This document shows, piece by piece, positions 8,080 to 17,823 of a stretch of DNA of 64,000 nt; within the stretch, counting starts at the first letter, position 1; every line of letters starts with the position of its first letter. This stretch comes from Nocardia vinacea NBRC 16497 (GTDB taxonomy: Bacteria > Actinomycetota > Actinomycetes > Mycobacteriales > Mycobacteriaceae), in assembly GCF_000308835.1 (NCBI RefSeq), contig NZ_BAGN01000006.1, forward strand, positions 62,001 to 126,000, given 5' to 3'. A program made the position numbers and the translations under genes. A model generated the notes under the pieces. That model worked only from the letters and a program-made list of their open reading frames with translations. It was not told the DNA's origin and ran no database searches.

Positions 8080-8780
8080 GCTTGATAATCTACGATCCGG
8101 TTGTAATCCAGTCGATTTCGCATAACCCGACTGCTTTTACGCAAGGTTTGGAGATGTTCGACGGTGATCTTCTGGAGAGCAGCGGCGGTCACGGTGATTC
8201 GCAGATATACCGGTACCGCGGCACGGGGCCTGCTGTGGTGAACAGAGTTCGTCTCGGCGGAAACCTTTTCGGCGAAGACATCTGTGTTATTGATGACCAG
8301 CTGGTCCAGTTGACGTGGCGAGATTCAGTGGCCCTGCGATGGAGCCTGCCGGATCTCAATTTGATCGAAAAAGTACCATATGACCGCGAAGGTTGGGGCA
8401 TGTGTACAGACGGCAACTACTGTTACACATCGGATGGTACTGCTGAGATAGCCGTCCGCGATCGGCGGTCCCTTCGTCCGGTGCGCTCGATCTCGGCGCA
8501 TATACCGAGCGGAGAACTGATCAGCGGCCTCAACGCGTTATCCTATGGCGGCGGCGTTCTGTGGGCGAATAAGGTGCAGTCCTGTAGCTTATTCGAGATC
8601 GATCCGCAAACCGGGGTTGTCATCGGCATGGTCAATCTGTGGGACCTATTCATGAATGCGCCCGATAATAGCGGCTACGGGGCGAATGGATTGATCGTGG
8701 ATCTGTCCGGGGGCGAACGGACCCTATGGGTGACGGGAAAGCTACACCCCAGACTCATAAAACTAGTGCTCGAGGGTTGA
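8076..8780 (+). CDS. Glutaminyl-peptide cyclotransferase (glutamine cyclotransferase family)
   Basis: 234 residues if translation starts at the ATG overlapping the asparagine synthetase stop; a longer in-frame start at 8004 is less likely. The sequence follows the beta-propeller glutamine cyclotransferase family: FTQGLEM near the N-terminus, QLTWRD, YDREGWGMCTDG, SDGTAEI, and the C-terminal VTGKLHPRLIKL. The family turns an N-terminal Gln of a peptide into pyroglutamate. No signal peptide is seen, so it would act in the cytoplasm. It closes the RiPP gene cluster; the candidate substrate is the precursor tail beginning Gln36-Pro37 after leader removal. The family call is firm, the substrate is inferred. 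Confidence 0.88.
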   Translation: MSLIIYDPVVIQSISHNPTAFTQGLEMFDGDLLESSGGHGDSQIYRYRGTGPAVVNRVRLGGNLFGEDICVIDDQLVQLTWRDSVALRWSLPDLNLIEKVPYDREGWGMCTDGNYCYTSDGTAEIAVRDRRSLRPVRSISAHIPSGELISGLNALSYGGGVLWANKVQSCSLFEIDPQTGVVIGMVNLWDLFMNAPDNSGYGANGLIVDLSGGERTLWVTGKLHPRLIKLVLEG

Positions 8781-8800
8781 AGGCTCTCGCACAATGGCGG

Positions 8801-9463
8801 TCAGCTGGGGTCGGAGCCGCTGATAGCGGCGAACCATATGGTCGATGCTGCGGCGATGCATACCGCGCCGGTGAAGGCACCGAGACCACCACCGGCGACG
8901 TAAACCCAAAACAGGCCGACGAAGGGAGCGGCGACAGTTGCTTGTGCATCGAGGAGGAGGCGGCGGACTATCCGGGTAGCGGTGGTGGTCAGTGCGGTGG
9001 CATCGGGGTCGGGACGGGTGGGGTTGTCCAGGAGACGCCCGGGGGGCTCGGTATCGCGGAGGCGGCCCGAGGGGTAGACGCGATGACCTGCGATCCGGAC
9101 GGATCGGTCGGTGAAGTCGGCTTGCCCGGCGGTAATGGTCATCAGCACGGGTTCGAAATAGACGGGAAGCCAGCGCGGTTCGGCGGTATCGTGAATTTCG
9201 AGCCAGGATCGACTGACCAGACGATGCTGTTGCCGCACCCGTGAGATATCAACGGTGCGTGGGGTTTCCATAGATCCGATCCGAAAAATCCACAGCGCGA
9301 CCGCCAGTCGATATGCCGTGTAACCAATGATCCCCAACGCCACGACTGCCAGCGCCGCCACTTGGTCCGGATCGGCGAACGGCGCCCAGGCGAGGGAAGT
9401 CGCCAGGGCGCCGATCGTCACGCAGATCGGATAGGCCAGTGGGTGGCCTGTTCCGAAACTCAC
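8801..9463 (-). CDS. Uncharacterised membrane protein
   Basis: 220 residues from a GTG that overlaps the stop of the upstream receptor gene (GTGA), so it is the last gene of the ABC importer operon. It has two hydrophobic segments near the N-terminus (about residues 10-60), a soluble middle of about 100 residues, and two hydrophobic segments near the C-terminus (about 170-215). I do not recognise the family. The tight coupling suggests a link to the transporter, but no function can be read from the sequence. It faces the RiPP cluster tail to tail with a gap of 20 bases. Confidence 0.7.
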   Translation of the reverse strand: MSFGTGHPLAYPICVTIGALATSLAWAPFADPDQVAALAVVALGIIGYTAYRLAVALWIFRIGSMETPRTVDISRVRQQHRLVSRSWLEIHDTAEPRWLPVYFEPVLMTITAGQADFTDRSVRIAGHRVYPSGRLRDTEPPGRLLDNPTRPDPDATALTTTATRIVRRLLLDAQATVAAPFVGLFWVYVAGGGLGAFTGAVCIAAASTIWFAAISGSDPS

Positions 9464-11139
9464 TTCAAGAAGCCGATTTTCGTGTAGTCGAGGGAAGCGA
9501 GGCCAGCCGCGCCGTAGTTGGCGAGATTGTCCCGAACTGCCACATTTCCGGGGGATTGCATCAGCGGCAGCGAGTGGCCTTCTTCGAAGACCTTGCGGTC
9601 GATCTGATTGGCCAGCTCCGTCGCCTTTGCCGGATCGAGTTCCGATACCGCCTGCTCGATCAGAGCATTGATCTCCGGCGAACCGATCCGGCCGTAGTTG
9701 CCCTGCAGATCGGCGGGGTTGTACCCGTAGATCTGGTTGAGGCTGCCGAGCGGGAACGGATCACCGACCCAGATCCACTGCGCCACATCGAAATCACCGG
9801 GCTGGATCACCTCGGTGAAGTAGCCCTTGCCCGGCTTGGTCACGATGTTGAGCTTGACCCCGATCTGTGCCAGGTTCTGCTGGATGATCTGGGCGATCTG
9901 CACCCAGGTGTCGTCGTTGTACATGATGTCGCGGATTTCCAGCTTGCGGCCATCCTTTTCGCGGACATCCCCGTTGAGCTTCCAGCCGAGGTCATCGAGT
10001 TCCTTTGCCGCGGCGGCGGCATCGAAGCCAAGGCTGTTGTCCTGGTATCCGGCCTGCCCCTGGATATAGACATGGTTGTTCAACGGCTTCGGGTTCTCGA
10101 CCAGTCCGTTCTGCATCGCGGTGACGATCCCCTGGCGGTCGATGGCTTTCGAGATGGCGACGCGCAGTTTCGGATCCGCAAGAATCGAGCCCGGCGCACC
10201 ATTGAAGGTGAAATGGCTCCAGCTGTTACCGGGCGCGCGCCGGATCGCCACACCGGGGGTGCTCTTCGCGGTTTTCAGTTCGTCGCGGGTGCCGATGCCG
10301 ATCGCATCGATCTCATTGTTCTGCAGCGCGGGCAGCTGAGCTTTGGAATCCAGAACGCTGTAGGTGATGGTGTCGAGCTTCGGAGTGGCGCCCCACCATT
10401 TGGGGTTGCGGCCGAGCACAATCCGGCCTTGTGCCCTATCTGTGGACTGCACCAGGAACGGACCGGCAGTCAGCGTGATGGCATCGACCAGACTCTTGTT
10501 GAATGCTTCCGGTGTGCCCGTGACCGACTTGGGGAACAGGAACGAGTTGCCCGCGAACTGGCCCCGCCACTCGGCGAAATGCTGCTTGAAGGTAATGACC
10601 GCCTGTCGATCGTCGACGCCGCGCTCGACCTTCTCCACGCGATCGAAGCCACTGTTGTTCGCGATAAGGAAAGCTTTGTCGTTTCCGCTGAGCGCGTTGG
10701 CCTGCGATTGAATGTCTTCCCAGGTCATCGGAGTGCCATCGGACCAGACCGCCTGAGGATTGAACGTGTAGGTGACCTGCTGCGGGCTGGTGTTGGTGAG
10801 CTGGATATCGGTGAAATAGTCGGTATTGATCGTCAGCTGACCGGCGGCATCGGTTCTGAAAGAACGCGGCATCATCGGCCGCTCCAGGGAAGCGATCTCG
10901 AAGTCGTTTCCATCGTTGGACAGCGTGTTCCAGTTCGCTGGGAACGCGGAGATCGCCAGCCGCAGATTGCCGCCGTCACGCAGGTCGGCGACATCGCGGG
11001 GGTTGATGTCGTTGGTCGTGCCGAGCGCGGCGGCGGAGCCCTCGGGTGCGCTCTCGTCGTCCGCACCACACCCCGTCGCTATCAATCCGATGGCGAGCAG
11101 GGGTACCGCGAGGCGGGTTACCGATGAACGAAGCCGCAT
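9460..11139 (-). CDS. ABC transporter substrate-binding lipoprotein (family 5), copy 2
   Basis: 559 residues. The ATG at 11139 is preceded by GGAAGGAG. It has a lipoprotein signal peptide with lipobox LIATGC near residue 24, then a peptide/opine/nickel-type (SBP_bac_5) fold with PQAVWSDGTPMTWEDI and KAIDRQGIVTAMQNGLVENP. The longer upstream open frame runs through the other receptor gene and is not real. It is closely similar along its whole length to the next receptor gene upstream, pointing to a tandem duplication. It should deliver an oligopeptide-like ligand to the permeases encoded upstream in the operon. Confidence 0.9.
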   Translation of the reverse strand: MRLRSSVTRLAVPLLAIGLIATGCGADDESAPEGSAAALGTTNDINPRDVADLRDGGNLRLAISAFPANWNTLSNDGNDFEIASLERPMMPRSFRTDAAGQLTINTDYFTDIQLTNTSPQQVTYTFNPQAVWSDGTPMTWEDIQSQANALSGNDKAFLIANNSGFDRVEKVERGVDDRQAVITFKQHFAEWRGQFAGNSFLFPKSVTGTPEAFNKSLVDAITLTAGPFLVQSTDRAQGRIVLGRNPKWWGATPKLDTITYSVLDSKAQLPALQNNEIDAIGIGTRDELKTAKSTPGVAIRRAPGNSWSHFTFNGAPGSILADPKLRVAISKAIDRQGIVTAMQNGLVENPKPLNNHVYIQGQAGYQDNSLGFDAAAAAKELDDLGWKLNGDVREKDGRKLEIRDIMYNDDTWVQIAQIIQQNLAQIGVKLNIVTKPGKGYFTEVIQPGDFDVAQWIWVGDPFPLGSLNQIYGYNPADLQGNYGRIGSPEINALIEQAVSELDPAKATELANQIDRKVFEEGHSLPLMQSPGNVAVRDNLANYGAAGLASLDYTKIGFLK

Positions 11140-11171
11140 GGGTCGCTCCTTCCAGCAGACGTGCTGCGTAG

Positions 11172-12863
11172 TTACTTCAGGAAGCCGATCTTGGTGTAGT
11201 CGTAGGAGGCCAGGCCGGGAGCACCATAATTGGCGAGATCGGCACGCACGCCAACATTGCCGGTGGACTGTACGAGGGGAACAGAGAAGCCGATCTCGAA
11301 CAGCTTGCGGTCCACATCGTTGGCGAGGTCGTTCGCCTTGTTCGGATCGAGTTCGGCGAGGGTCCGCTCGATCAGATCGTTGATCTCGGGCGTGCCGATC
11401 CGGCCGTAGTTGCCCTGTAGTTCGGTCGGGTTGTAGCCGTACACCTGTGGGATGCTGCTGAGGGGGAAGGCATCGCCTTGCCAGATCCAGTGCGCCACGT
11501 CGAAGTCGCCAGGCTTGATCACATTGGTGAAATAGCCAGGGCCCGGCTTGGTATCGATGACCAACTTTACGCCGATCCGGGCCAAGTTCTGCTGGATGAT
11601 CTGCGCGATCTGCACCCACTGCTGGGCGTTGTACATAACATCGCGGATTTCCAGCTTGCGACCATCCTTCTCCCGCACATCGCCGTTCAGCTTCCAGCCG
11701 AGCGCGTCGAGTTCCTTGGCTGCGGACTCTGGATCGTAGGGCAGGCTGTTGTCGCGGTAGCCGACCTGACCGTCGACGAAGATATGGTTGTTCAACGGTC
11801 TCGGCGCCGCCACCAGGCCATTCTGTACCGCGTTCGCGATGCCCTGGCGATCGATCGCCTTCGAAATGGCCACGCGTACCGCGGGATCGGCCACGATCGA
11901 GCCCGGCGATCCGTTGAAGCTCAGGTGCGACCAACTATTGCCCGCCGCGCGTCGGATAGCGATGCCGACAGTGCTGCGTGCGGTCCTCATGTCATCGATA
12001 GAGGAGATTCCTACCGCATCGATCTCGTTGTTCTGCAACGCGGGGATCAATGCTTCGCTGGCCAGCACCGAGAACGTGATGGTGTCCAGCTTGGGCTTGT
12101 CGCCCCACCACAACTGGTTGCGGCTCAGTACGATTCGGCCTTGGGCCCGATCCACCGATTGCACCAGAAAGGGTCCCGCGGTCAGCGTGATGTCGTTGAG
12201 CAGACTCTTGTTGAATGCCTCCGGTGATTCGGTGACCGACTTCGGGAATAGAAAACTGTTGCCCGCGAATTGGCCACGCCATTCGGCGTAGTGCTGCTTG
12301 AAGGTGATGACGGCCTGCCGTTCGTTGGTGCCGCGCTCGACCTTCTCGACCCGGTCGAAGCCATTGGTCAGCTTGATCAGGTAGCTCTTGTCCGCACCGC
12401 TGAGCGCTGCCGCCTGGGATCTGAGGTCCTCCCAGGTGATCGGGCTGCCGTCGGACCAGACCGCCTTGGGATTGATCGTGTATGTGACCTGCTGTGGGTT
12501 CGTGTTGGTGAGCTCGACGTCCGTGAAATAGTCAGTGTTGACCGAGAATTCGCCGGAGGCGCTGGTACGGAATGCCCGCGGCATCATCGGCCGCTCGAGC
12601 GCACCGACCTCGCCCGAGGCGTCGGTGTGCAGGGCATTCCAGTTCTCCGGCAGGGCAGTCAGCGCGAGCCGCAGGTTGCCGCCGTCACGTAGCGCGTCGA
12701 CGTCATGCGGATTGATATCGCTCGTTGTGCCGAGTTCGGCCACCGATCCTTCGGGCGCGCTCTCATCCGCGCTGGAACATCCGGCGAAAACCAGCCCAAA
12801 TGCGAATAGCGGCACAGCGAATCGAGTGCGCAGCGGCGTGTTCCGCGCGTTCGACATCGTCAT
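11172..12863 (-). CDS. ABC transporter substrate-binding lipoprotein (family 5), copy 1
   Basis: About 563 residues (start ATG 12863, or ATG 12857 two codons later). The signal peptide ends in lipobox LVFAGC, so it is a lipid-anchored receptor. It has the SBP_bac_5 pattern (AVWSDGSPITWEDL, KAIDRQGIANAVQNGLV). It sits 124 bases after the fused ATPase gene and 32 bases before its own paralogue. The two copies keep nearly the same residues through most of the protein but differ at scattered sites, so they may bind related ligands. The ribosome site is weak; an upstream in-frame extension to 12977 lacks a secretion signal and is rejected. Confidence 0.88.
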   Translation of the reverse strand: MTMSNARNTPLRTRFAVPLFAFGLVFAGCSSADESAPEGSVAELGTTSDINPHDVDALRDGGNLRLALTALPENWNALHTDASGEVGALERPMMPRAFRTSASGEFSVNTDYFTDVELTNTNPQQVTYTINPKAVWSDGSPITWEDLRSQAAALSGADKSYLIKLTNGFDRVEKVERGTNERQAVITFKQHYAEWRGQFAGNSFLFPKSVTESPEAFNKSLLNDITLTAGPFLVQSVDRAQGRIVLSRNQLWWGDKPKLDTITFSVLASEALIPALQNNEIDAVGISSIDDMRTARSTVGIAIRRAAGNSWSHLSFNGSPGSIVADPAVRVAISKAIDRQGIANAVQNGLVAAPRPLNNHIFVDGQVGYRDNSLPYDPESAAKELDALGWKLNGDVREKDGRKLEIRDVMYNAQQWVQIAQIIQQNLARIGVKLVIDTKPGPGYFTNVIKPGDFDVAHWIWQGDAFPLSSIPQVYGYNPTELQGNYGRIGTPEINDLIERTLAELDPNKANDLANDVDRKLFEIGFSVPLVQSTGNVGVRADLANYGAPGLASYDYTKIGFLK

Positions 12864-12987
12864 TTCACGAATCCGATCGTGGGTGGCGGGCGCGATGTCC
12901 CGCAGATCGGTGACCTTCGAGATCGTTACGTGCAGTGCGGGATCAGCCCACCGCATTCCGCTCGATCGGATCCGCATCGCGCTCTCC

Positions 12988-14847
12988 CTACTGGCTGACG
13001 ACCGGAACCGGGACCGCGTCGATCAGCGCGCGGGTGTACGCGTGCCGTGGATCCGCGAAAATCTGCTCGGCGGGACCGGATTCGACGATCTTGCCGCGAT
13101 ACATCACCGCGATGTGGTGGGCCAGGTTGCGCACCACGGACAGGTCGTGTGAGACGAACAGGTAGGACAGTCCACGTTCGGTTTGCAGGTTGCGCAACAG
13201 GTTCAGCACGCCCGCCTGGATCGAGACATCCAATGACGACACCGGTTCGTCCAGTACCAGCATCTCCGGGTCGAGCGCCAGTGCGCGAGCGATGCTGATG
13301 CGCTGCTTCTGCCCACCGGAGAAGTCCGCGGGGTATCGGTCGGCGTGCTCGGGGCGCAGCCCGACCTGTTCCAGCAGGTCCGGTACTCGACGTGCGATTT
13401 CGGTGCGCGATCGCCCGTCGATGCGCATCGGTTCGGCCAGCGCGTCGAAGATCGGCAGGCGCGGATCCAGCGACGCGGTCGGGTCCTGGAACACGATCTG
13501 CATCTTCCTGCGGATCGCGCGCTTCTGGGTCTTGGTGAGGGTCGCGACGTCGCTGCCCATGATTTCGATGGTTCCCGATTCCGGTCGGACCAGGTCGAGA
13601 ATCTGGGTGAGTGTGGTGGATTTGCCGGACCCGGACTCGCCGACCAGTGCTAACGTGCGGCCCGACCGCACCTCGAAACTGATGCCGTCGACGGCCCGCA
13701 CCTCGCCCTTGTTGCGTCGGAACACGACGCCGGAGGTAATAGGGAAAGTCTTCACCAGGTCGGAAACGCGAAGCACCACACCGGTATCGACGGCTGCCTC
13801 TGCCTCTGCCTGTGGTTCGGCGACCTCACTGCGGTACGCCTGGAAGAGGTCGGCGGTGCCGACCTCGGCGGTGCGAATGCAGGCGGCGGCGTGCCCAGGA
13901 TTCGTCTTCTCCAACGGTGGTTCGGCCGCACGGCAGTCGTCGATCGCGATGGGGCATCGTGGCGCGAACGAGCAGCCCTTCGGCAGTGCGTGCATTGCGG
14001 GCGGCGCGCCGACTATCGGAATGAGCGGCGAGCGGGCCGGGCCGTCCATCCGCGGGATCGAACCGAGCAGTCCGACCGTATAGGGCATCCGTGGCGCGCT
14101 GAAAAGTTCATCGGCTGGTGCGGTTTCGACGATCCGTCCGGCGTACATCACAGCGACCCGGTCGGCCAGAGTGGCCGCGATACCCATGTCATGGGTGATC
14201 ATGATGACGCCTGCGCCGGTGATATCGCGTGCCTTGCGCAGCAGGTTGAGGATTTGCTTCTGCACCGTGACGTCGAGCGCAGTGGTCGGTTCGTCGCAGA
14301 TGATCAGCGAGGGATCGTTGGCGATCGCCATGGCGATGACGACGCGCTGGCGTTGACCGCCGGAAAACTCGTGCGGGAAGGCCCGCGCGCGCAGTTCTGG
14401 ATCAGGGATGCCGACGAGTTCCAGCAGTTCCACCGCGCGTCGCTTCGCGTCGGCCTTGTTCGTAGAGCCGTGCGCCAATAGGGCTTCGGTGATCTGCTCG
14501 CCGACCCGGTAGACGGGGGTCAGTGCCGAAAGCGGATCCTGGAAGACCATGCTGATGGAACTGCCACGCAGCCGCGACATCTGCCGATCGCCGAGCCCGA
14601 GCAGTTCGCGACCGCGCAAGCGGATGGATCCGTTGACCCGTGCCTGATCCGGCAGCAGCCCCATAACCGCGAGCGATGATACGGATTTGCCCGACCCCGA
14701 TTCGCCGACGATCGCCAGGACTTCACCATCGGAGACGGTGTAGGTCACGCCGCGGACCGCGTCGATGCGGCCCTCTTCGCTGGGGAAGGAGACCCGCAGA
14801 TCGGTGACCTCGAGCAATGGCGCGGTCGAATTCTTCTCCGGGATCAT
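12988..14847 (-). CDS. Fused double ABC ATPase of peptide importer (DppD-DppF type)
   Basis: 619 residues containing two complete nucleotide-binding domains. The first (about residues 10-330) has Walker A GESGSGKS, signature FSGGQRQR and Walker [10 protein letters not shown], followed by the oligopeptide-transporter C-terminal extension with conserved cysteines (GCSFAPRCP). The second (about 350-619) has [16 protein letters not shown] and LVLDEPVS. Separate dppD and dppF genes are the more usual form; here both ATPases are one chain. The start overlaps the stop of the permease gene (ATGA). It powers import through the two permeases encoded upstream. Confidence 0.93.
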   Translation of the reverse strand: MIPEKNSTAPLLEVTDLRVSFPSEEGRIDAVRGVTYTVSDGEVLAIVGESGSGKSVSSLAVMGLLPDQARVNGSIRLRGRELLGLGDRQMSRLRGSSISMVFQDPLSALTPVYRVGEQITEALLAHGSTNKADAKRRAVELLELVGIPDPELRARAFPHEFSGGQRQRVVIAMAIANDPSLIICDEPTTALDVTVQKQILNLLRKARDITGAGVIMITHDMGIAATLADRVAVMYAGRIVETAPADELFSAPRMPYTVGLLGSIPRMDGPARSPLIPIVGAPPAMHALPKGCSFAPRCPIAIDDCRAAEPPLEKTNPGHAAACIRTAEVGTADLFQAYRSEVAEPQAEAEAAVDTGVVLRVSDLVKTFPITSGVVFRRNKGEVRAVDGISFEVRSGRTLALVGESGSGKSTTLTQILDLVRPESGTIEIMGSDVATLTKTQKRAIRRKMQIVFQDPTASLDPRLPIFDALAEPMRIDGRSRTEIARRVPDLLEQVGLRPEHADRYPADFSGGQKQRISIARALALDPEMLVLDEPVSSLDVSIQAGVLNLLRNLQTERGLSYLFVSHDLSVVRNLAHHIAVMYRGKIVESGPAEQIFADPRHAYTRALIDAVPVPVVSQ

Positions 14848-15764
14848 GCCTGCGCCTTCTTCTTCGACCTGGCCCGCGCGGCGCTGGGATCGAAGGCGTC
14901 GCGCAGGCCGTCACCGACCAGATTCGCGCACAACACCGTCATGATCAGCAGGCCACCGGCGAACAGGAACAGCCACGGGTAGGTCAGTGCCGATTTGGTG
15001 CCGTCTGCGATGAGCGAGCCGAGCGAGACGTCCGGTTTCTGGACTCCGAAACCGAGGTAGCTCAGGCCGGTTTCGGCCATGATCGACGCGCCGATATTGA
15101 GAGTTGTGTCGATGATCAGGATCGATGCGATGTTGGGCAGCACGTGGCTGAGGATGACGGTCCTGGTCGGCGCCCCCATATACCGTGCCGCCCGGACGAA
15201 TTCACGTTCGCGCAGGCTCATCGTGAGCCCACGCACGATCCGTGCACTTATCATCCAGCCGAAAAGGCTGAGCAGGACGATGAGTAACAGGATCGAGCCA
15301 CTGCCCTTGGTCCGCGGGGCAAAGATGGCCACGATGATGAAGCTGGGCACCACGAGCAGTAGATCGACCAGCCACATGATGGCCCGGTCGGTCCAGCCGC
15401 CGAGCAGTCCGCACACCGCCCCGGCCAGCGCGGCGATGACAGTACTGAAGATCGCAACACAGAACCCGATGATGAGAGACTTTTGCAGTCCGCGCATGGT
15501 CTGCGCGAGCACATCCTGACCGATCTGGTTGGTACCGAACGGGTGTTTGCCACTTGGTGGTTTGAGTAGCGAGGTGTAGTCGAGCTGCTGGTAGTCGTAG
15601 GGCAGCAACGACGGTAACGCGAAGGCGGCGATAAACATCGCGACGAGGATGATTGTGCCTACAACCGCTGGCTTGTTGCGCAGGAAGCGTCGCCAGACCA
15701 ACTTGCGCCTGCCCGCAGCGGCGACCGAGGGCGCGCCCTGAACGATGATCTCGGCTTCGGTCAT
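14844..15764 (-). CDS. Peptide ABC transporter permease (DppC type)
   Basis: 306 residues starting at ATG 15764, which overlaps the stop of the other permease gene (ATGA). It has an N-terminal OppC-type segment ([18 protein letters not shown]), then a BPD-type permease domain with five further hydrophobic segments and an EAA-like loop ([22 protein letters not shown]). It forms the membrane pore with the DppB-type partner. The longer open frame up to 15920 overlaps dppB and is not used. Confidence 0.92.
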   Translation of the reverse strand: MTEAEIIVQGAPSVAAAGRRKLVWRRFLRNKPAVVGTIILVAMFIAAFALPSLLPYDYQQLDYTSLLKPPSGKHPFGTNQIGQDVLAQTMRGLQKSLIIGFCVAIFSTVIAALAGAVCGLLGGWTDRAIMWLVDLLLVVPSFIIVAIFAPRTKGSGSILLLIVLLSLFGWMISARIVRGLTMSLREREFVRAARYMGAPTRTVILSHVLPNIASILIIDTTLNIGASIMAETGLSYLGFGVQKPDVSLGSLIADGTKSALTYPWLFLFAGGLLIMTVLCANLVGDGLRDAFDPSAARARSKKKAQA

Positions 15765-16738
15765 CAAACACGCACCCTGGGATCGAGAATCGCGTACACG
15801 ACATCGGAGAGCAGGCCGGACAACAGCACTACCAATCCGGCGAATGCGGTGATCGTGACGACGGGATAAAGGTCCTGGGCGTTGATCGAGTCGACCAGCC
15901 ATTCGCCCATGCCGTGCCAACCGAAGATCTTCTCGGTAAAGGTCGCACCGGTGATCAGTCCACCGAAGCTATACGCGAACAGCGTCGCCATGGGGATCAA
16001 CGCGGTGCGCAGACCGTGCTTGTACAGCGCCTTACTGCGGGTGAGGCCCTTGGCGCGGGCGGTGCGGATGAAATCGTTCTGCAACACATCGAGCATGGCA
16101 TTGCGCTGGTAGCGGCTGTAGCCCGCCATACCGCCCAGCGCGAGTGCCAGCGTCGGCAGCACCATGTGCTGGAGCCGATCTATGAACTGAGCGCCGAAAC
16201 CGGCGACCGCGTTGGCCGAGGTCTCCCCGGTATAGAGGAATATCTGCTGCCCAGTTATCGAATTGACTTCCAGCGCACCGTATTTCAGCAATGTCGCGAG
16301 CAGGAACACGGGGGTGCTCAGGATGAGTAGCGAAATTATGGTGGTGAAGTAGTCGCTGAATCTGTATTGCCGGATCGCGCCGGCGGCTCCGATCAGGACA
16401 CCGAGGACCGTGCCGATCACCGAGCCGACGATCAGCAACCGCAGGCTCACCGCGATCCGACGGCCGAGCTCGTCGCTGACCGGCTGACCGGCGAGCGTGT
16501 TACCGAAGTCGCCGTGCGCCACGCCTTTCACCCAGGCGATGTAGCGCTGCGGGATCGGATCGTTGAGATGCAGCTCCTCGGCCTTCGCGTCGATCACTGA
16601 TTGCGGTGGGCGCGGATTGCGTTGTTCGAGACTGTCCAGTGGTCGAAACGTCAGCGACGCCAGACTGAACGTCAGGAACGAAGCCAGCAGCAACAGCACG
16701 ACATAATTGAGCGCGCGTCGTAGCAGGAAGCCGGTCAT
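15764..16738 (-). CDS. Peptide ABC transporter permease (DppB type)
   Basis: 324 residues; ATG at 16738 behind an AGAGGA ribosome site. First gene of the importer operon. It has about six membrane segments, the N-terminal TM typical of DppB/OppB (LLRRALNYVVLLLLASFLTF), GDFGNTLAGQPVSDEL, and the EAA-loop region FIRTARAKGLTRSKALYKHG. The operon order is dppB, dppC, fused dppDF, two receptors, membrane protein, with 4-base overlaps at most junctions, so expression is likely one transcript from the 159-base gap shared with the divergent gene at 16898. Confidence 0.92.
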   Translation of the reverse strand: MTGFLLRRALNYVVLLLLASFLTFSLASLTFRPLDSLEQRNPRPPQSVIDAKAEELHLNDPIPQRYIAWVKGVAHGDFGNTLAGQPVSDELGRRIAVSLRLLIVGSVIGTVLGVLIGAAGAIRQYRFSDYFTTIISLLILSTPVFLLATLLKYGALEVNSITGQQIFLYTGETSANAVAGFGAQFIDRLQHMVLPTLALALGGMAGYSRYQRNAMLDVLQNDFIRTARAKGLTRSKALYKHGLRTALIPMATLFAYSFGGLITGATFTEKIFGWHGMGEWLVDSINAQDLYPVVTITAFAGLVVLLSGLLSDVVYAILDPRVRV

Positions 16739-16897
16739 CAGTCCTCTGGTCCTACGGCTGGTCGGGCCAGCATCGAGTATTAGCCCCTGATCATAAGGAC
16801 GTGCGTGCGAGCGTGCGTGACACGCGTGAGATCGGCATGTCCTTTATTCTGTCGAGACGGTGCGTCCAGGCTTTTCCCGGCGCTCTAAGGGGGACTC

Positions 16898-17779
16898 ATG
16901 AGTTATCCGCAATATGAGCCTTATCCATCGGCTCCGGCACCAGCACCTGGTGGCGGCACCGCGATCACGGCCGGTGTGCTGGCGAGTATCGGCAGTGCGG
17001 GCCAATTGCTCGGCGGTGGTTTCAATATCGTGCTCGGGCTCACCGACCTGGCCCGTGATCTGTCGGAATACGACTCGACCGGCCTGTTCGCGCAGAGCTG
17101 GATCAAGACCTACCTGCTGGTGACCGGTTCGATCGCGGTGGTCACGGCGTTCCTACTCGGGGTCGGTGCGGTCATGATGTTCACCAGGCGGCCGCTCGGT
17201 CGGGTGCTCGTCGTTGCCGGATGCGCGGTGGTGGTGATCGCGGGGATCACGGAGTACGCGGTAACCCTGCACTACACCACCTCGGGCGGGAGCGCGGCTG
17301 AGATCGGCGGCGGCATCGGTGGTCTGTTCGGGCTGATCTTCCCGATCGCGACCGCGGTGCTCGCCCTCGTGCCCCCGACAACGCGCTGGCTCAACTACAA
17401 CCCGGTAGCCGCGCCGTCGGTGGCCATGTATCCGTACGGACCTGCTGTGCCAACCGCTGGGTATCCGTCTGGTGCTGCTGTGCCTCCGGCTGGGTATCCG
17501 TCTGGTGCTGCTGTGCCTCCGGCCGGGTATCCGTCCGGTCCTGCTGTACCACCGGCCGGGTATCCACCGTATCCGCCGTCGCCTTATCCGCAATACGGTC
17601 CGTCAGCCGATGTTCCCCCGTATCCGCAAGCAGGTGCCGATCAGGCAGGCGCGCAGCCGCAATGGGGAGCGAATCCGCAGGCAGCACCGGATTCTGCACC
17701 ACCAGATCTGGCTGAACGGCAGTCCGACCCGACGATGAAGGCCGAGGACTCCCCGTGGCGGCGACCGCCATCGCAGTGA
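16898..17779 (+). CDS. Pro-rich membrane protein, function unknown
   Basis: 293 residues. The N-terminus starts MSYPQYEPYPSAPAPAPGG, then about four hydrophobic segments (residues about 25-165), then a Pro/Tyr/Gly-rich tail with three to four in-frame copies of an 11-residue unit GYPSGAAVPPA. Such tails are common in membrane proteins of mycolic-acid bacteria. Two smaller proteins of similar build lie near 26.5-27.4 kb. It is transcribed divergently from the peptide importer operon. No enzyme motif is seen. Confidence 0.8.
   Translation: MSYPQYEPYPSAPAPAPGGGTAITAGVLASIGSAGQLLGGGFNIVLGLTDLARDLSEYDSTGLFAQSWIKTYLLVTGSIAVVTAFLLGVGAVMMFTRRPLGRVLVVAGCAVVVIAGITEYAVTLHYTTSGGSAAEIGGGIGGLFGLIFPIATAVLALVPPTTRWLNYNPVAAPSVAMYPYGPAVPTAGYPSGAAVPPAGYPSGAAVPPAGYPSGPAVPPAGYPPYPPSPYPQYGPSADVPPYPQAGADQAGAQPQWGANPQAAPDSAPPDLAERQSDPTMKAEDSPWRRPPSQ
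17456..17565 (+). repeat. 33-bp in-frame tandem repeat
   Basis: Three units of 33 bases (from 17456, 17489 and 17522) and part of a fourth, encoding GYPSGAAVPPA. Units 1 and 2 are almost identical in DNA, including synonymous positions, which indicates recent expansion; unit 3 and the partial copy have drifted. Confidence 0.8.
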
Positions 17780-17823
17780 TAGCCGCGACCGCGCCGAGAT
17801 GGTCTTCCGGCAGGATGGAATAG

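Noticed and set aside
9439-11127. A 562-codon plus-strand frame opposite the receptor gene
   Set aside because: Antisense to a lipoprotein receptor with clear signal peptide and family motifs; the plus-strand product is Asp/Val/Arg-rich and shows no domain.
17456-17565. CRISPR-like array
   Set aside because: The 33-base units are contiguous without spacers and in frame with a Pro-rich protein tail.
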